64,000 nt of DNA from JAZKHE01 sp040385525 (GTDB taxonomy: Bacteria > Bacteroidota > Bacteroidia > UBA4408). The notes under the pieces were generated by a model. That model made no database searches. It was not told the origin of the DNA and saw nothing but the letters and a program-made list of their open reading frames with translations. The DNA is taken from assembly GCA_040385525.1 (NCBI GenBank), contig JAZKHE010000005.1:217983-281982 (forward strand), given 5' to 3'. A program made the position numbers and the translations under genes. How positions within the stretch are numbered: position 1 is the first letter of the stretch; each line of letters begins with the position of its first letter. Shown in pieces: positions 43,683-53,914 of the stretch.

Positions 43683-44177
43683 ATGGAAATAGTAAATAAA
43701 GTAGCATCTAGTTCATTACTTACCATCGATTTAGAAGAGTGGTATCCTGAAAATATTTCAACTATTGATATTAAAGATTATTTATTTCAAGGCTTAATTT
43801 TAAAAGAAAAAGATTTTAGAGAAGCTTTAAAATTGGTTGATTGGAAACAATTCGAAAATAAAAATGTAGCTGTTTTTTGTTCGGCCGATGCAATAGTTCC
43901 AACTTGGGCTTTTATGTTAATCTCAATAAACTTAGCACCTTTTGCAAAAAAAATAACTTTTGGTTCAGAACAAAAATTAATTGAAGAAATATATTCAGAT
44001 AAAATTGATGCGCTTAAATTAGATGATTACACAGAAAAACGCATTGTAATTAAAGGTTGTAGTAAAAAAAGTGTACCCACACTAGCTTATGTAAAGTTAG
44101 CGGCAACACTTCAACATATTGCTAAAAGCATAATGTACGGCGAGCCTTGTTCTACAGTCCCGTTATTTAAAAAATAA
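43683..44177 (+). CDS. DUF2480-family protein
   Basis: The 164-residue soluble protein has VASSSLLTIDLEEWYPE, FREALKLVDWKQFENKNVAVFCSADAIVPTWAFMLI and a C-terminal KLAATLQHIAKSIMYGEPCSTVPLFKK. The pattern fits DUF2480, which is common in Bacteroidota. Being the last gene of an unbroken suf run suggests a Fe-S-related role, perhaps with the conserved Cys residues. No mechanism is known to me. Confidence 0.8.
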   Translation: MEIVNKVASSSLLTIDLEEWYPENISTIDIKDYLFQGLILKEKDFREALKLVDWKQFENKNVAVFCSADAIVPTWAFMLISINLAPFAKKITFGSEQKLIEEIYSDKIDALKLDDYTEKRIVIKGCSKKSVPTLAYVKLAATLQHIAKSIMYGEPCSTVPLFKK

Positions 44178-44206
44178 AAAATTTAGTTCTATTCGCCTTA
44201 GTTTAT

Positions 44207-44214
44207 TAACTTTG
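44207..44214 (+). promoter_or_regulatory. -7 box of the PKD lipoprotein gene
   Basis: TAACTTTG matches TAnnTTTG and is 18 bases before the ATG. Confidence 0.5.
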
Positions 44215-44232
44215 TTTATAAGGTTTTTTTAA

Positions 44233-45240
44233 ATGAATTCACTATTAAAATCAGTTGGTGTTATTTTACTTTTACTAATTCAGTTTTCTTGCGGAAAACC
44301 AGAAGTGAATTTTTCTGCCAATAAAACAATACTTGTTGTTGGCGAAGTAGTTTCGTTTAAAGACACAGACCAAAAAACTAGAAAAACAACTTACTCTTAC
44401 GATTTTGGCGACGGCTCACAAATAACAGGAATAAACAACCCAACACATGTATACGAAAGAGCTGGTTCTTATGTAGTAACGCAACAAGTTACAAATACTA
44501 GAAATGGAAAAACCGCGTCTGGAACAATAACTATTACAATTACTTCTGCAGAAGCAAATTTTGAAATTTCGGGAACAACAGCACCAACAATAGGCAATAG
44601 TATTTCGTTTACCAATACAACTATCGAAGAAGGCAAAGGTTATCCAATAACTTACACTTGGCTTATTCAAAAAGGCAGTTTTTACCAAACTTTTGAATCT
44701 AAAAATTTAGTTTGGGTACCCGAATCGCCTGGTGATTATACCATAACACTTAGCGCCACACAAGGGTTAAGCACAACTTCTAAAACAGAAGAACTAACAG
44801 TTGGAGGACTCAACGCATCTAGCCTACAGCAAATGTTATCTGGTACTTGGATTGTTTCGAGCGATGCAAAATTTGAAGGGAATTACGGGAATTCAACTTG
44901 CGCAACACAGCCACCAGTTTGGAAAAATTCGTATTTAGAAGTTAATTTTAATGCAAGTGGCGATGTAACTTATGCAATAATCTCTAATCCAGATAATCTT
45001 TCTGGTAATGTTATTGGAGGTAATCCTGGAACATTTGGAATTTATTTTTCAAACGGACAATATGCAGAAATTCCAACTGCGTTTGGTTACGAAAACGGAC
45101 AAGGAAATGCAATTGGTTTATATACAGTTAAATCGGCAACAGAATCTAAAATTGAGTTAGAAAGAGTTGTTAAAACAGATGTTTCTACAACTTGCAAATA
45201 CACCGATACTTATACAATTATTCTTTCGAAAAAAATATGA
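44233..45240 (+). CDS. PKD-domain lipoprotein
   Basis: The 335-residue protein has a lipoprotein signal ending in FSCGK (Cys about 20). A PKD domain (about 25-105) includes YSYDFGDGSQITGINNPTHVY and a second Ig-like domain follows. The C-terminal half (from about 195) looks like a lipocalin-style or sugar-binding-like beta domain (LSGTWIVSSDAKFEGNYG). Such proteins are usually surface lipoproteins for binding polymers. The stop overlaps the next gene by ATGA. Confidence 0.75.
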   Translation: MNSLLKSVGVILLLLIQFSCGKPEVNFSANKTILVVGEVVSFKDTDQKTRKTTYSYDFGDGSQITGINNPTHVYERAGSYVVTQQVTNTRNGKTASGTITITITSAEANFEISGTTAPTIGNSISFTNTTIEEGKGYPITYTWLIQKGSFYQTFESKNLVWVPESPGDYTITLSATQGLSTTSKTEELTVGGLNASSLQQMLSGTWIVSSDAKFEGNYGNSTCATQPPVWKNSYLEVNFNASGDVTYAIISNPDNLSGNVIGGNPGTFGIYFSNGQYAEIPTAFGYENGQGNAIGLYTVKSATESKIELERVVKTDVSTTCKYTDTYTIILSKKI

Positions 45241-45821
45241 TAGAAATTGACAATACATTGATTTCTGATGAGATGTTGGAGAAAAAATTTGTTTGCGATT
45301 TAAACGCATGCAAGGGCGAATGTTGTATTGCGGGGGATGCTGGAGCTCCTTTAGAACAAGCAGAATTAAAAATATTAAAAAGAATTTTACCAGATGTTTT
45401 ACCTTATTTAACCGAAGAAGGTAAAAAAGCAATTGAAGAAAAAGGTGTTTACGAAATTGATGAAGATGGAGAACTAGTAACCCCACTAATTTCTACAGGA
45501 AGTAAGCCTTGTGCTTTTGTTGTTTTTGACGAAAAAAATATTGCTAAATGCGGTATTGAGCAAGCTTATTTAGATGGTAAAATCGATTTTAAAAAACCAA
45601 TTTCTTGTCACTTATATCCCGTTAGATTATCCACAAGCAACGCATATACTTTAGTAAACTATAATCAATGGAGCGTTTGTAAGCCTGCTTGCACTTTAGG
45701 CGAACAATTGGGAGTAAAGGTTTATAAATTTTTAAAAGAACCCCTTGTTAGGCGATTCGGCGCCGAATGGTACGCTAAACTAGAAGCTGCTGACGATTGG
45801 TCAGATACCCAAAAAGCCTAA
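45237..45821 (+). CDS. DUF3109-family Cys-rich protein
   Basis: I start it at 45237 (MIEIDNTLISDEMLEKKFVC, 194 residues), four bases inside the previous gene's stop, not at 45192. Conserved Cys clusters are CDLNACKGECC, KPC, KCG, ISCHLYPVR and WSVCKPAC, in the manner of metal- or Fe-S-binding proteins (the YkgJ/DUF3109 group). The target metal and function are not known. It is separate from the suf operon by one gene. Confidence 0.8.
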   Translation: MIEIDNTLISDEMLEKKFVCDLNACKGECCIAGDAGAPLEQAELKILKRILPDVLPYLTEEGKKAIEEKGVYEIDEDGELVTPLISTGSKPCAFVVFDEKNIAKCGIEQAYLDGKIDFKKPISCHLYPVRLSTSNAYTLVNYNQWSVCKPACTLGEQLGVKVYKFLKEPLVRRFGAEWYAKLEAADDWSDTQKA

Positions 45822-45925
45822 ATAAAACATTTAGTAAGATAAGCGAAAACCCTACCGAATTAACTTGTCTAAATTCATTTTTTGCAGTACTTTTATTCGA
45901 GTTTTTGTATTATAATATATTGCTT

Positions 45926-48900
45926 ATGAGAAAGTTATTGCTCTCCCTTTTATTTTTTGCTATTGCTATACCTTTTTCATTTGCTGTTACAAAAACATTA
46001 AGCACTGGTACAACCTGGACAACAGCTACTTGGTTTCCCGCGGGAGCTCCAGCAGTTGGTGATGATGTTGTTATCCCTTCAAGTATGAATTTGACAATTA
46101 ACACAAACGTTACTTGTAATTCTTTTACATTGGGTACGAATGTTAATGGTACTCCTACTTTAGCTATTTCTACTGGATTTGTATTAAGTGTAACTAATAA
46201 TTTAGATGTTAATCCATTTGATAGAAATAGACAATATAATGTTGATGTAAATGGCGGTACACTTTTTGTTGGTGGAAGTATTCTTTATCCCGCAACAGGA
46301 ACATCTACAGTTCAAATTTCAACCGGAACTCTTACGGTAAATAATTTATTATTTTTGAGTGCAAGAGATAGGCTAACTTTTACGGATATTGGTATTGCTA
46401 ATTTAAATGGTGGCTTAACAGATGATGCTGGGAGTTTAACCTTAGTTGCTGGTTGTACCGTTCGGTTTGGAGGAATTTACACTGTAAATCCACCTGCATT
46501 TACTTGGGTAGCTGGTTCTAACGCCGTATTTGCTTTTAACTCTACTATTGTTCCAAATGCTACACTTACTTTTGCAAATCTTACAATTAACTCAGGAGTT
46601 ACACTTATTACTAGTGGTAATTTTTCAGTAGGTGGAAATTGGACAAATAATGGTGGCTCTTTTACGGGAGGAACAAATACTATAACTTTTACAGGAACAG
46701 CAAACACAATCGGAGGATCTGCTACTACAGCATTTCCAAATGTAGTAATTGCATCTGGAGCAAACTATACATTAACCAATAGTTTATCAAATATATTTAA
46801 TTCTTTAACTTTTGCAGCAGGTAACACTAATTCTTCATTAAATTTTAGTGGTGCAGAAACTCTAGCAATTAATACAACACTTAATTTAAATCAACCAACG
46901 GCAAATACGCGTAATCATACATTAAACATTAACGCAGGAACGGTAACCGTAAGCGGCTTAATTAGCTTTTTAGGAAACAACACAACAATTAGTAGAATTG
47001 GTAGAATTGTTATAACTACAGGTACCTTAAATGCAAATGGAGGTATTACATTTACAGCTGGTGCTGCTGCAACAAAAGTAATTGATATGTCAGCTGGTGC
47101 TGGTAATTTAAATCTTAGAGGAGCATTAACTGTTCCTGCAAATTCTTCTACGCTAACTGCCGGAACGTTAGGAAGCATTTTTAATTATTATGATTCTAAT
47201 CCGCAAACTATTAATTTATTTTCTGCTGGTGCTTATCACAATTTGCATATAAATAATATTGGTACAGCTACACTTTCGGCTAATTTAACAACACTTAATC
47301 TTACTGGTAATTTACGAGTACAAACTGGCAAATTAGCTTATGGAGGAACTGTTTCTGTGTTAGGTAACGCTTCGCGCATATTCGAATTGGCTCCAAATAC
47401 TATTTTTCAAATCACAGCTGGAGGTGTTTTTCCAATTGGCTTTGGAACTTATACTTTTGCAGCTTCAAGTTTAACACAATACCATCAAAATCTAGCGTCT
47501 TTGGTTCAACCAATTGGTACACCAGGATATGGCTTTTTGCAAGTACAACCTTCTGTAAATGGCATAATACATACGTTTCAGGCAGGGACAACTTTTGTTC
47601 AAAGTAATTTAACCATTGGGAATGGAACTAATACAGGTATTATTAATACTACTGCAACTGCATCAGCAATAAACGTTACTGGTGATGTTACTATAAATGC
47701 AAATGCCACATTTGTATCATCTTTATCAATAGCTAATCCTGTAATTACAATTTTTGGCAATTGGATAAATAATGGAGGAACGCATCAACCAGGCTTAGGA
47801 ACAACAATATTTAGTGGAGCAAATCAATCTATTACAAAAGTAGCAGGCGAAACTTTTGGAAATTTAACATTGGCTGGTTCTGGTACTAAAACTTTAGGCG
47901 GCGCAGTAACTTGCAATGGTTCGTTATTAATTTCTACTGGAGTAACGTTTGATGTTACAGCATCAAATCACGGATTATTTATTAAACAGAATTACACAAA
48001 TAATGGTAGCTTGCTCACTCAGCAAGGTACCGTAACTTTTAATGGAACTATCGTTCAGAGCATTGGTGGTTCTTCATTAACTAATTTTTACAATATGGCT
48101 TCGAGTAATGGATCCGTTGTAAACATAGCTGCACCGCAAAATTTAATTAATACGCTAACCATAACTACTGGAACTTTTGCAACAAATAATATAGCTTTTA
48201 CTCTGTTGTCGAATGCCACTAACACCGCTAATATTGCGGCAATTCCTACTGGCGCTAACATTACAGGAAATATTATTATGCAACGATTTACGCCTGGAGG
48301 AAAAACGGGTTGGGCAATGTTAGGTTCGCCTGTGTTAGGACAAACTTTAGCAAACTGGAAAGACGATTTTGCAATGTCCGGTTTTGCTGGAAGTAACCAA
48401 CCATCTAACCCATTTAAATCTGTTTATACCTATAACGAAACTACATTAGGCACATACTCGCTAGGATACGTAGCAGCTACAAGTACAGCTAATGCTATCT
48501 CATCTGGTGTTGGTTATTATGCTTATGTGGGTACAGCATTTACAAATACTGCCGACATTAATATAGATATGATTGGAGTTCCATTTGTAGGTTCGTTTAC
48601 TTATGGGGTTAATTATACAACTTCTTCTGGCGGAATTAATAATGACGGATGGAATATGTTGGCTAATCCTTATCCTAGTGCTTTAGATTGGGAATCAGCA
48701 AATTGGACAAGAACAAATCTTAACAATACAATTTATACTTATAACGCAGATATTGGGCAGTATGTAACTTATTCGGTTGGTGGAATGCAAACAAATGGCG
48801 GAACGCGATATATTCCATCTAGTCAAGCATTTTGGGTAAAAGCTACTGGAGCCTCACCTGTTTTAAGATCAACAGAAAATGTAAAGTCGAACGCACAACC

Positions 48901-50125
48901 CGTTTTTTTAAGAGATGGTGAAGCAATTGTTCATGATATTGAAAGTGTGAATATTAAAATAACAAATGCTAGTTATACCGATGAAACAGTTATTGCATTT
49001 AAAAATAATGCAACAAAAGAATTTGACGAAGTTTATGATGCGCATAAGTTCCAAACAAATTTAGCGGGAGCACCAACTATTGCAAGCCAAATAGGCAGTA
49101 ATATTTTTGCAGTAAATGTGCGCCCAAAAATTAATCAACTTGATACTATTGATATTAAAGTGTTAGTACCAACAACTACAGTTTATACTTTAACTATTCC
49201 TAAAACTGTTTTAAACGATTCTTTGTATTGCTTATTATTAAGAGATAAGCACACGAATACAATTATGTCGGTTGATACAAGTTTGAGTTATGTTTTTACT
49301 GCAACAGATACAACCCAGTTTTCGCGCTTTCAATTAATTGTTCAAAAACCATTTTCTGTTAGTGTTACAGAGGCTTCTTGCGCAAATAGTAATCAAGTGG
49401 TAAGTTTAAGTTCTTCTTTAATAGGTGTGTATTCTTACACAATTACAAATTCTGGTGGTAATCAAGTTTTAGCTGCGCAAACAGCTGCTACAACTAATTT
49501 AACTAGCTTAACCAACGATTCGTATAATGTTTTGTTTACAAATCAAATTGCATTATGTCCTTCTTTATCCGATAGTATTTTTATTAAAAATTTTACAAAA
49601 GCAGAATCTGCAGCTGCATTAGCAATTACAGATTTAGATTTGTTAATAACAAATAATTCTACCAATGCAGTTTCTTACAATTGGAATTTTGGAGATACTC
49701 AAACAAGTCAACTGCCAGAACCGAGTCATCAATATCAAAACGCAAGTACTTATACAGTTACTTTAGAAGCTATTTCAATTGATGGTTGCTCTTCAATAAG
49801 CACGTATAGTGTTGTGGCAACAGAAGTTGTAACTACACCAGTAACTACAATAACTGGATTACAAAACAATTTAATAACTCAACTTCAATTAATAGTTAAA
49901 GATGATAAAGTGGAATTGAGTGTGATGGGTAACGAAGTATTTACTAATCTTACCGCCGAAATTATTGATATAACAGGAAAAACGGTTAAGCGCAATATAA
50001 TTAATCAATTAAAACAAGGTGAAAATCAGTATATTAACCTACTTGATGTTCCTGCGTCTGTTTATTTGGTTCGAGTTTATAATAGCTCAATCTTAAAACA
50101 AATAAAAATTGCAACTATAAAATAG
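45926..50125 (+). CDS. Large T9SS-secreted surface protein
   Basis: The start at 45926 gives a clear signal peptide (MRKLLLSLLFFAIAIPFSFA) and 1399 residues. An upstream in-frame ATG at 45797 overlaps the DUF3109 gene. The N-terminal 800 residues are Asn/Thr/Gly-rich beta repeats, like GGNWTNNGGSFTGGTNTITFTG and GNWINNGGTHQPGLGTTIFSG, typical of beta-helix adhesins. A PKD-type domain lies near 1240-1295 (YNWNFGDTQTSQLPEPSHQY). The last 85 residues are a type A T9SS sorting domain ending in SILKQIKIATIK. It is likely an exported adhesin or polymer-binding protein. Confidence 0.8.
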   Translation: MRKLLLSLLFFAIAIPFSFAVTKTLSTGTTWTTATWFPAGAPAVGDDVVIPSSMNLTINTNVTCNSFTLGTNVNGTPTLAISTGFVLSVTNNLDVNPFDRNRQYNVDVNGGTLFVGGSILYPATGTSTVQISTGTLTVNNLLFLSARDRLTFTDIGIANLNGGLTDDAGSLTLVAGCTVRFGGIYTVNPPAFTWVAGSNAVFAFNSTIVPNATLTFANLTINSGVTLITSGNFSVGGNWTNNGGSFTGGTNTITFTGTANTIGGSATTAFPNVVIASGANYTLTNSLSNIFNSLTFAAGNTNSSLNFSGAETLAINTTLNLNQPTANTRNHTLNINAGTVTVSGLISFLGNNTTISRIGRIVITTGTLNANGGITFTAGAAATKVIDMSAGAGNLNLRGALTVPANSSTLTAGTLGSIFNYYDSNPQTINLFSAGAYHNLHINNIGTATLSANLTTLNLTGNLRVQTGKLAYGGTVSVLGNASRIFELAPNTIFQITAGGVFPIGFGTYTFAASSLTQYHQNLASLVQPIGTPGYGFLQVQPSVNGIIHTFQAGTTFVQSNLTIGNGTNTGIINTTATASAINVTGDVTINANATFVSSLSIANPVITIFGNWINNGGTHQPGLGTTIFSGANQSITKVAGETFGNLTLAGSGTKTLGGAVTCNGSLLISTGVTFDVTASNHGLFIKQNYTNNGSLLTQQGTVTFNGTIVQSIGGSSLTNFYNMASSNGSVVNIAAPQNLINTLTITTGTFATNNIAFTLLSNATNTANIAAIPTGANITGNIIMQRFTPGGKTGWAMLGSPVLGQTLANWKDDFAMSGFAGSNQPSNPFKSVYTYNETTLGTYSLGYVAATSTANAISSGVGYYAYVGTAFTNTADINIDMIGVPFVGSFTYGVNYTTSSGGINNDGWNMLANPYPSALDWESANWTRTNLNNTIYTYNADIGQYVTYSVGGMQTNGGTRYIPSSQAFWVKATGASPVLRSTENVKSNAQPVFLRDGEAIVHDIESVNIKITNASYTDETVIAFKNNATKEFDEVYDAHKFQTNLAGAPTIASQIGSNIFAVNVRPKINQLDTIDIKVLVPTTTVYTLTIPKTVLNDSLYCLLLRDKHTNTIMSVDTSLSYVFTATDTTQFSRFQLIVQKPFSVSVTEASCANSNQVVSLSSSLIGVYSYTITNSGGNQVLAAQTAATTNLTSLTNDSYNVLFTNQIALCPSLSDSIFIKNFTKAESAAALAITDLDLLITNNSTNAVSYNWNFGDTQTSQLPEPSHQYQNASTYTVTLEAISIDGCSSISTYSVVATEVVTTPVTTITGLQNNLITQLQLIVKDDKVELSVMGNEVFTNLTAEIIDITGKTVKRNIINQLKQGENQYINLLDVPASVYLVRVYNSSILKQIKIATIK

Positions 50126-50416
50126 TAAATTTCCTAACAGGTTATCAAAAGCTTATTCTTAGTTTTTAACTAAAAAAAGTTAATACTTTGTGTTGCTAAA
50201 TTCAATAATTAGCTACAGTTAGCGTTAATCCTACAATGTTTAAAACTTCAAAACATTGTTAATTTAATCAATTAGGATAAACCCCTTATTTTTTAAAAAT
50301 TTGTGTTGTTCAAAAACACAACTAATCTGTTCTTTTAAATTGTTCATCAAACAAAAAAAGCAACTCATCGGCTTCAATGTTTTAGAGCATTAAACACAGA
50401 TTTAAAAATATAAAGT
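50126..50416 (+). promoter_or_regulatory. Leader region of nrdB with two hairpins
   Basis: The region has no gene. ACAATGTTT (50233-50241) pairs with AAACATTGT (50251-50259) over a 9-base loop. TTGTGTT (50301-50307) pairs with AACACAA (50315-50321) over a 7-base loop. Either may be an operator or RNA element for ribonucleotide reductase. The second does not match the NrdR box I know. Confidence 0.45.
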
Positions 50417-51385
50417 ATGACAAACGAACCAATATTAAAAGAAAATAAAGATCGTTTTGTGCTATTTCCAATCAAACACAAAGAGATTTGGGAAATGTAC
50501 AAAAAAGCAGAAGCTAGTTTTTGGACTGCAGAAGAAATTGATTTGGCTCAAGATTTACAAGATTGGAATAATAAATTAAATGATGATGAGCGTCACTTTG
50601 TAAAACATGTATTAGCGTTTTTTGCTGCAAGCGATGGTATTGTAAACGAAAATTTAGCCATTAATTTTATTAATGATGTTCAGTATCCAGAAGCGCGTTG
50701 TTTTTATGGATTTCAAATAATGATGGAGAATATCCATTCTGAAACATACTCATTATTAATTGATACTTATATACAAGATAGTGCCGATAAAGATAAATTG
50801 TTTCACGCAGTAGAAACAGTGCCTTGCGTTGGTAAAAAAGCAGATTGGGCAATGCGTTGGATTTCTAACGGATCGTTTGCCGAAAAACTAATTGCGTTTG
50901 CCGCAGTAGAAGGTATTTTCTTTTCAGGAAGTTTTTGCTCAATATTTTGGCTTAAAAAACGAGGCTTAATGCCAGGTTTATCTTTCTCTAACGAATTAAT
51001 TAGTCGTGACGAAGGTATGCACTGCGATTTTGCTTGTTTACTTTATTCTCAATTAGAAAACAAATTGCCACAAGAGCAAGTTTTAGATATTATTAAAAGT
51101 GCAGTAGAAATAGAAAAAGAATTTGTGCGCGATGCAATTCCTGTTCGTTTAATTGGTATGAATGCCGATTTAATGTGTCAGTATATTGAGTTTGTTGCTG
51201 ATAGATTGTTAATTTCATTAGGTTGCCCTAAAGTTTGGGACGCAACAAATCCATTCGATTTTATGGAGTTAATTTCTTTGCAAGGAAAAACAAACTTCTT
51301 CGAAAAAAGAGTTGCCGAATATCAAAAAGCAGGCATAACAACCGACAACAAATCAAAAACATTTACAATAGACGAAGACTTTTAG
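50417..51385 (+). CDS. nrdB: Class I ribonucleotide reductase, small subunit
   Basis: The 322-residue protein matches the eukaryotic-like class Ia small subunit: EARCFYGFQIMMENIHSETYSLLIDTYI, with the radical Tyr in HSETY and the iron-binding Glu and His. It makes the tyrosyl radical used by NrdA. It lies 80 bases before nrdA, the usual operon mate in the order nrdB-nrdA. Confidence 0.96.
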   Translation: MTNEPILKENKDRFVLFPIKHKEIWEMYKKAEASFWTAEEIDLAQDLQDWNNKLNDDERHFVKHVLAFFAASDGIVNENLAINFINDVQYPEARCFYGFQIMMENIHSETYSLLIDTYIQDSADKDKLFHAVETVPCVGKKADWAMRWISNGSFAEKLIAFAAVEGIFFSGSFCSIFWLKKRGLMPGLSFSNELISRDEGMHCDFACLLYSQLENKLPQEQVLDIIKSAVEIEKEFVRDAIPVRLIGMNADLMCQYIEFVADRLLISLGCPKVWDATNPFDFMELISLQGKTNFFEKRVAEYQKAGITTDNKSKTFTIDEDF

Positions 51386-51465
51386 ATTCTACATTGTTAA
51401 ATAAAGCACACAACAAAATAAAGAGACAGAAAAAAATCAATATATAACACACAATAAAATAGAAT

Positions 51466-53853
51466 ATGTTTGTAATAAAAAGAGATGGAAGCAAAGAGTC
51501 GGTTAAGTTTGATAAAGTAACCGCGCGTATTCAAAAATTATGCTATAGTTTAGATCCTAATCACGTTGAGTCTGTATCGGTTGCCATGAAGGTAATTGAA
51601 GGCATTTACGATGGGGTAACTACACAAAAGTTAGATGATTTAGCGGCTGAGGTAGCTGCATCATTAACTACAAAACACCCCGATTATGCTATATTAGCAG
51701 CTCGTATTGCAATTTCAAATTTGCATAAAAGCACAAAAAAATCGTTCTCACAAACTATGAGCGATTTGTATTACTACATCGATCCTAAAACTGGTCAAAA
51801 CGCATCTTTAATTGCAGAAGATGTGCACGAAATAATTCAAAATAATGCGCAATTGTTAGATTCAACAATTATTTACGACCGCGATTTTGGTTACGATTAT
51901 TTTGGATTTAAAACTTTAGAGCGTTCGTACTTGCTAAAATTACACGGTAAAGTAGTTGAGCGTCCGCAACACATGATTATGCGTGTGGCAATTGGTATAC
52001 ACAAAGATGATATTGATGCTGCAATAGAAACATATAACTTAATGAGTGAGCGTTGGTTTACACATGCTACACCAACTTTATTTAACGCAGGTACTCCTAA
52101 ACCTCAAATGTCTAGCTGTTTCTTATTAACCATGAAAGATGATAGCATTGAAGGTATTTACGATACATTAAAACAAACAGCTAAAATTTCTCAATCTGCT
52201 GGCGGTATTGGTTTAGCAATACACAATGTTAGAGCTACAGGTTCTTACATTAAAGGAACCAACGGAACATCTAACGGTATTGTGCCTATGTTACGTGTAT
52301 TTAACGATACAGCGCGTTATGTAGACCAAGGCGGAGGAAAACGTAAAGGAAGTTTTGCTATTTATTTAGAGCCTTGGCATGCTGATATTTACGAGTTTTT
52401 AGATTTACGTAAAAATCATGGTAAAGAAGAATCTCGTGCACGCGATTTATTTACTGCACTTTGGATTCCGGATTTGTTTATGAAACGTGTTGAAGAAAAC
52501 GGAGAGTGGAGTTTATTTTGCCCTAACGAAGCACCAGGTTTATCAGAGTGCTGGGGAGCAGAATTTGAGCAATTATACATGCGTTACGAGCACGAAGGAA
52601 GAGCTCGTAAAACAATAAAAGCGCAAGATTTATGGTTCTCAGTTATTGAAGCACAAATAGAAACAGGTAATCCATACATGTTGTATAAAGATGCTTGTAA
52701 CTCAAAATCAAACCAACAAAATTTAGGTACAATTAAGTCGTCAAACTTATGTACTGAAATAGTTGAATACACTGCTCCAGACGAAGTCGCTGTGTGTAAC
52801 TTAGCTTCTATAGCTTTACCACGTTTTGTTGAAAACGGAAAATTCGATCACCAAAGATTGTTTGAAGTAACCTATACAATTACTAAAAACTTAAATAAAA
52901 TAATCGATAGAAACTACTATCCAGTAGCTGAAGCTCGTAATAGCAACATGCGTCATCGCCCAATTGGTTTAGGCGTGCAAGGTTTAGCAGATACATTTAT
53001 TTTGTTGCGTTTACCTTTTGATTCTGACGAAGCAAAAGAATTAAACAAAGAAATTTTTGAAACAATTTATTTTGCTTCGATGACGGCTTCTAAAGATTTA
53101 TCTAAAGTAGATGGTCCTTACGAAACGTATAAAGGTTCGCCAGTATCGCAAGGTATTTTTCAGTTCGATATGTGGGGAGTAACACCTAGCAATCGTTGGG
53201 AATGGGATATTTTAAAAGACGAAGTTAAAAAACACGGCGTGCGTAACTCATTGTTGTTAGCGCCAATGCCAACAGCTTCTACTTCTCAAATTTTAGGAAA
53301 CAACGAATGTTTTGAGCCATATACTTCAAATGTATATAAGCGCGGAACGTTATCTGGCGAGTTTGCAGTAGTAAATAAATATTTATTAAAAGATTTAGTG
53401 AAATTAGGTTTGTGGAACGACAACTTAAAAAACAAAATTTTAGCTGCTAACGGTTCAGTACAAAATATTGATGAGATTCCTGAAAATTTAAAAGAACTAT
53501 ACAAAACAGTTTGGGAAATTAAACAAAAAGCAATTATTGATATGGCTGCCGATAGAGGCGCTTACATTTGCCAATCGCAATCGTTAAACTTGTTTATACA
53601 AGATGCTAATTTTGCGAAGTTAACATCAATGCATTTTTACAGCTGGAAAAAAGGTTTAAAAACAGGTATGTATTATTTAAGAACAAAAGCTGCTGCCGAT
53701 GCTATTAAATTTACAGTACAAGCGCAAGCAGAACCGCAACTTAAAGCGAGTGTGCCTGCGGGTGTGGTGTTAGACCAAACAAAAGATCAAAACATGAGCG
53801 ATATGCTTTGCTCATTAGATAATCCAGAAGCTTGTGAAGCTTGCGGGTCATAA
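51466..53853 (+). CDS. nrdA: Class I ribonucleotide reductase, large subunit
   Basis: The 795-residue protein has an N-terminal ATP-cone (1-90: FVIKRDGSKESVKFDKVTARI), then the catalytic barrel with SSCFLL, SSNLCTEI (radical Cys followed by x-Glu), and NMRHRPIGLGVQGLADT. The C-terminal redox pair is CEACGS. The ATP-cone gives allosteric control by ATP/dATP. It reduces ribonucleoside diphosphates to deoxy forms with NrdB. A terminator follows 20 bases after the stop. Confidence 0.96.
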   Translation: MFVIKRDGSKESVKFDKVTARIQKLCYSLDPNHVESVSVAMKVIEGIYDGVTTQKLDDLAAEVAASLTTKHPDYAILAARIAISNLHKSTKKSFSQTMSDLYYYIDPKTGQNASLIAEDVHEIIQNNAQLLDSTIIYDRDFGYDYFGFKTLERSYLLKLHGKVVERPQHMIMRVAIGIHKDDIDAAIETYNLMSERWFTHATPTLFNAGTPKPQMSSCFLLTMKDDSIEGIYDTLKQTAKISQSAGGIGLAIHNVRATGSYIKGTNGTSNGIVPMLRVFNDTARYVDQGGGKRKGSFAIYLEPWHADIYEFLDLRKNHGKEESRARDLFTALWIPDLFMKRVEENGEWSLFCPNEAPGLSECWGAEFEQLYMRYEHEGRARKTIKAQDLWFSVIEAQIETGNPYMLYKDACNSKSNQQNLGTIKSSNLCTEIVEYTAPDEVAVCNLASIALPRFVENGKFDHQRLFEVTYTITKNLNKIIDRNYYPVAEARNSNMRHRPIGLGVQGLADTFILLRLPFDSDEAKELNKEIFETIYFASMTASKDLSKVDGPYETYKGSPVSQGIFQFDMWGVTPSNRWEWDILKDEVKKHGVRNSLLLAPMPTASTSQILGNNECFEPYTSNVYKRGTLSGEFAVVNKYLLKDLVKLGLWNDNLKNKILAANGSVQNIDEIPENLKELYKTVWEIKQKAIIDMAADRGAYICQSQSLNLFIQDANFAKLTSMHFYSWKKGLKTGMYYLRTKAAADAIKFTVQAQAEPQLKASVPAGVVLDQTKDQNMSDMLCSLDNPEACEACGS

Positions 53854-53872
53854 ATAAAATTAATTGAAAAGT

Positions 53873-53902
53873 AAAAAAGCCACTATTCAGTGGCTTTTTT
53901 TA
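53873..53902 (+). terminator. Terminator after nrdA
   Basis: AAAAAAGCCACT pairs with AGTGGCTTTTTT around a 4-base loop. Confidence 0.92.
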
Positions 53903-53914
53903 ATTTATCCCGTT

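Noticed and set aside
45797..45925. Longer N-terminus for the 1399-residue T9SS protein
   Set aside because: It overlaps the end of the DUF3109 gene and would hide the signal peptide that starts at 45926.
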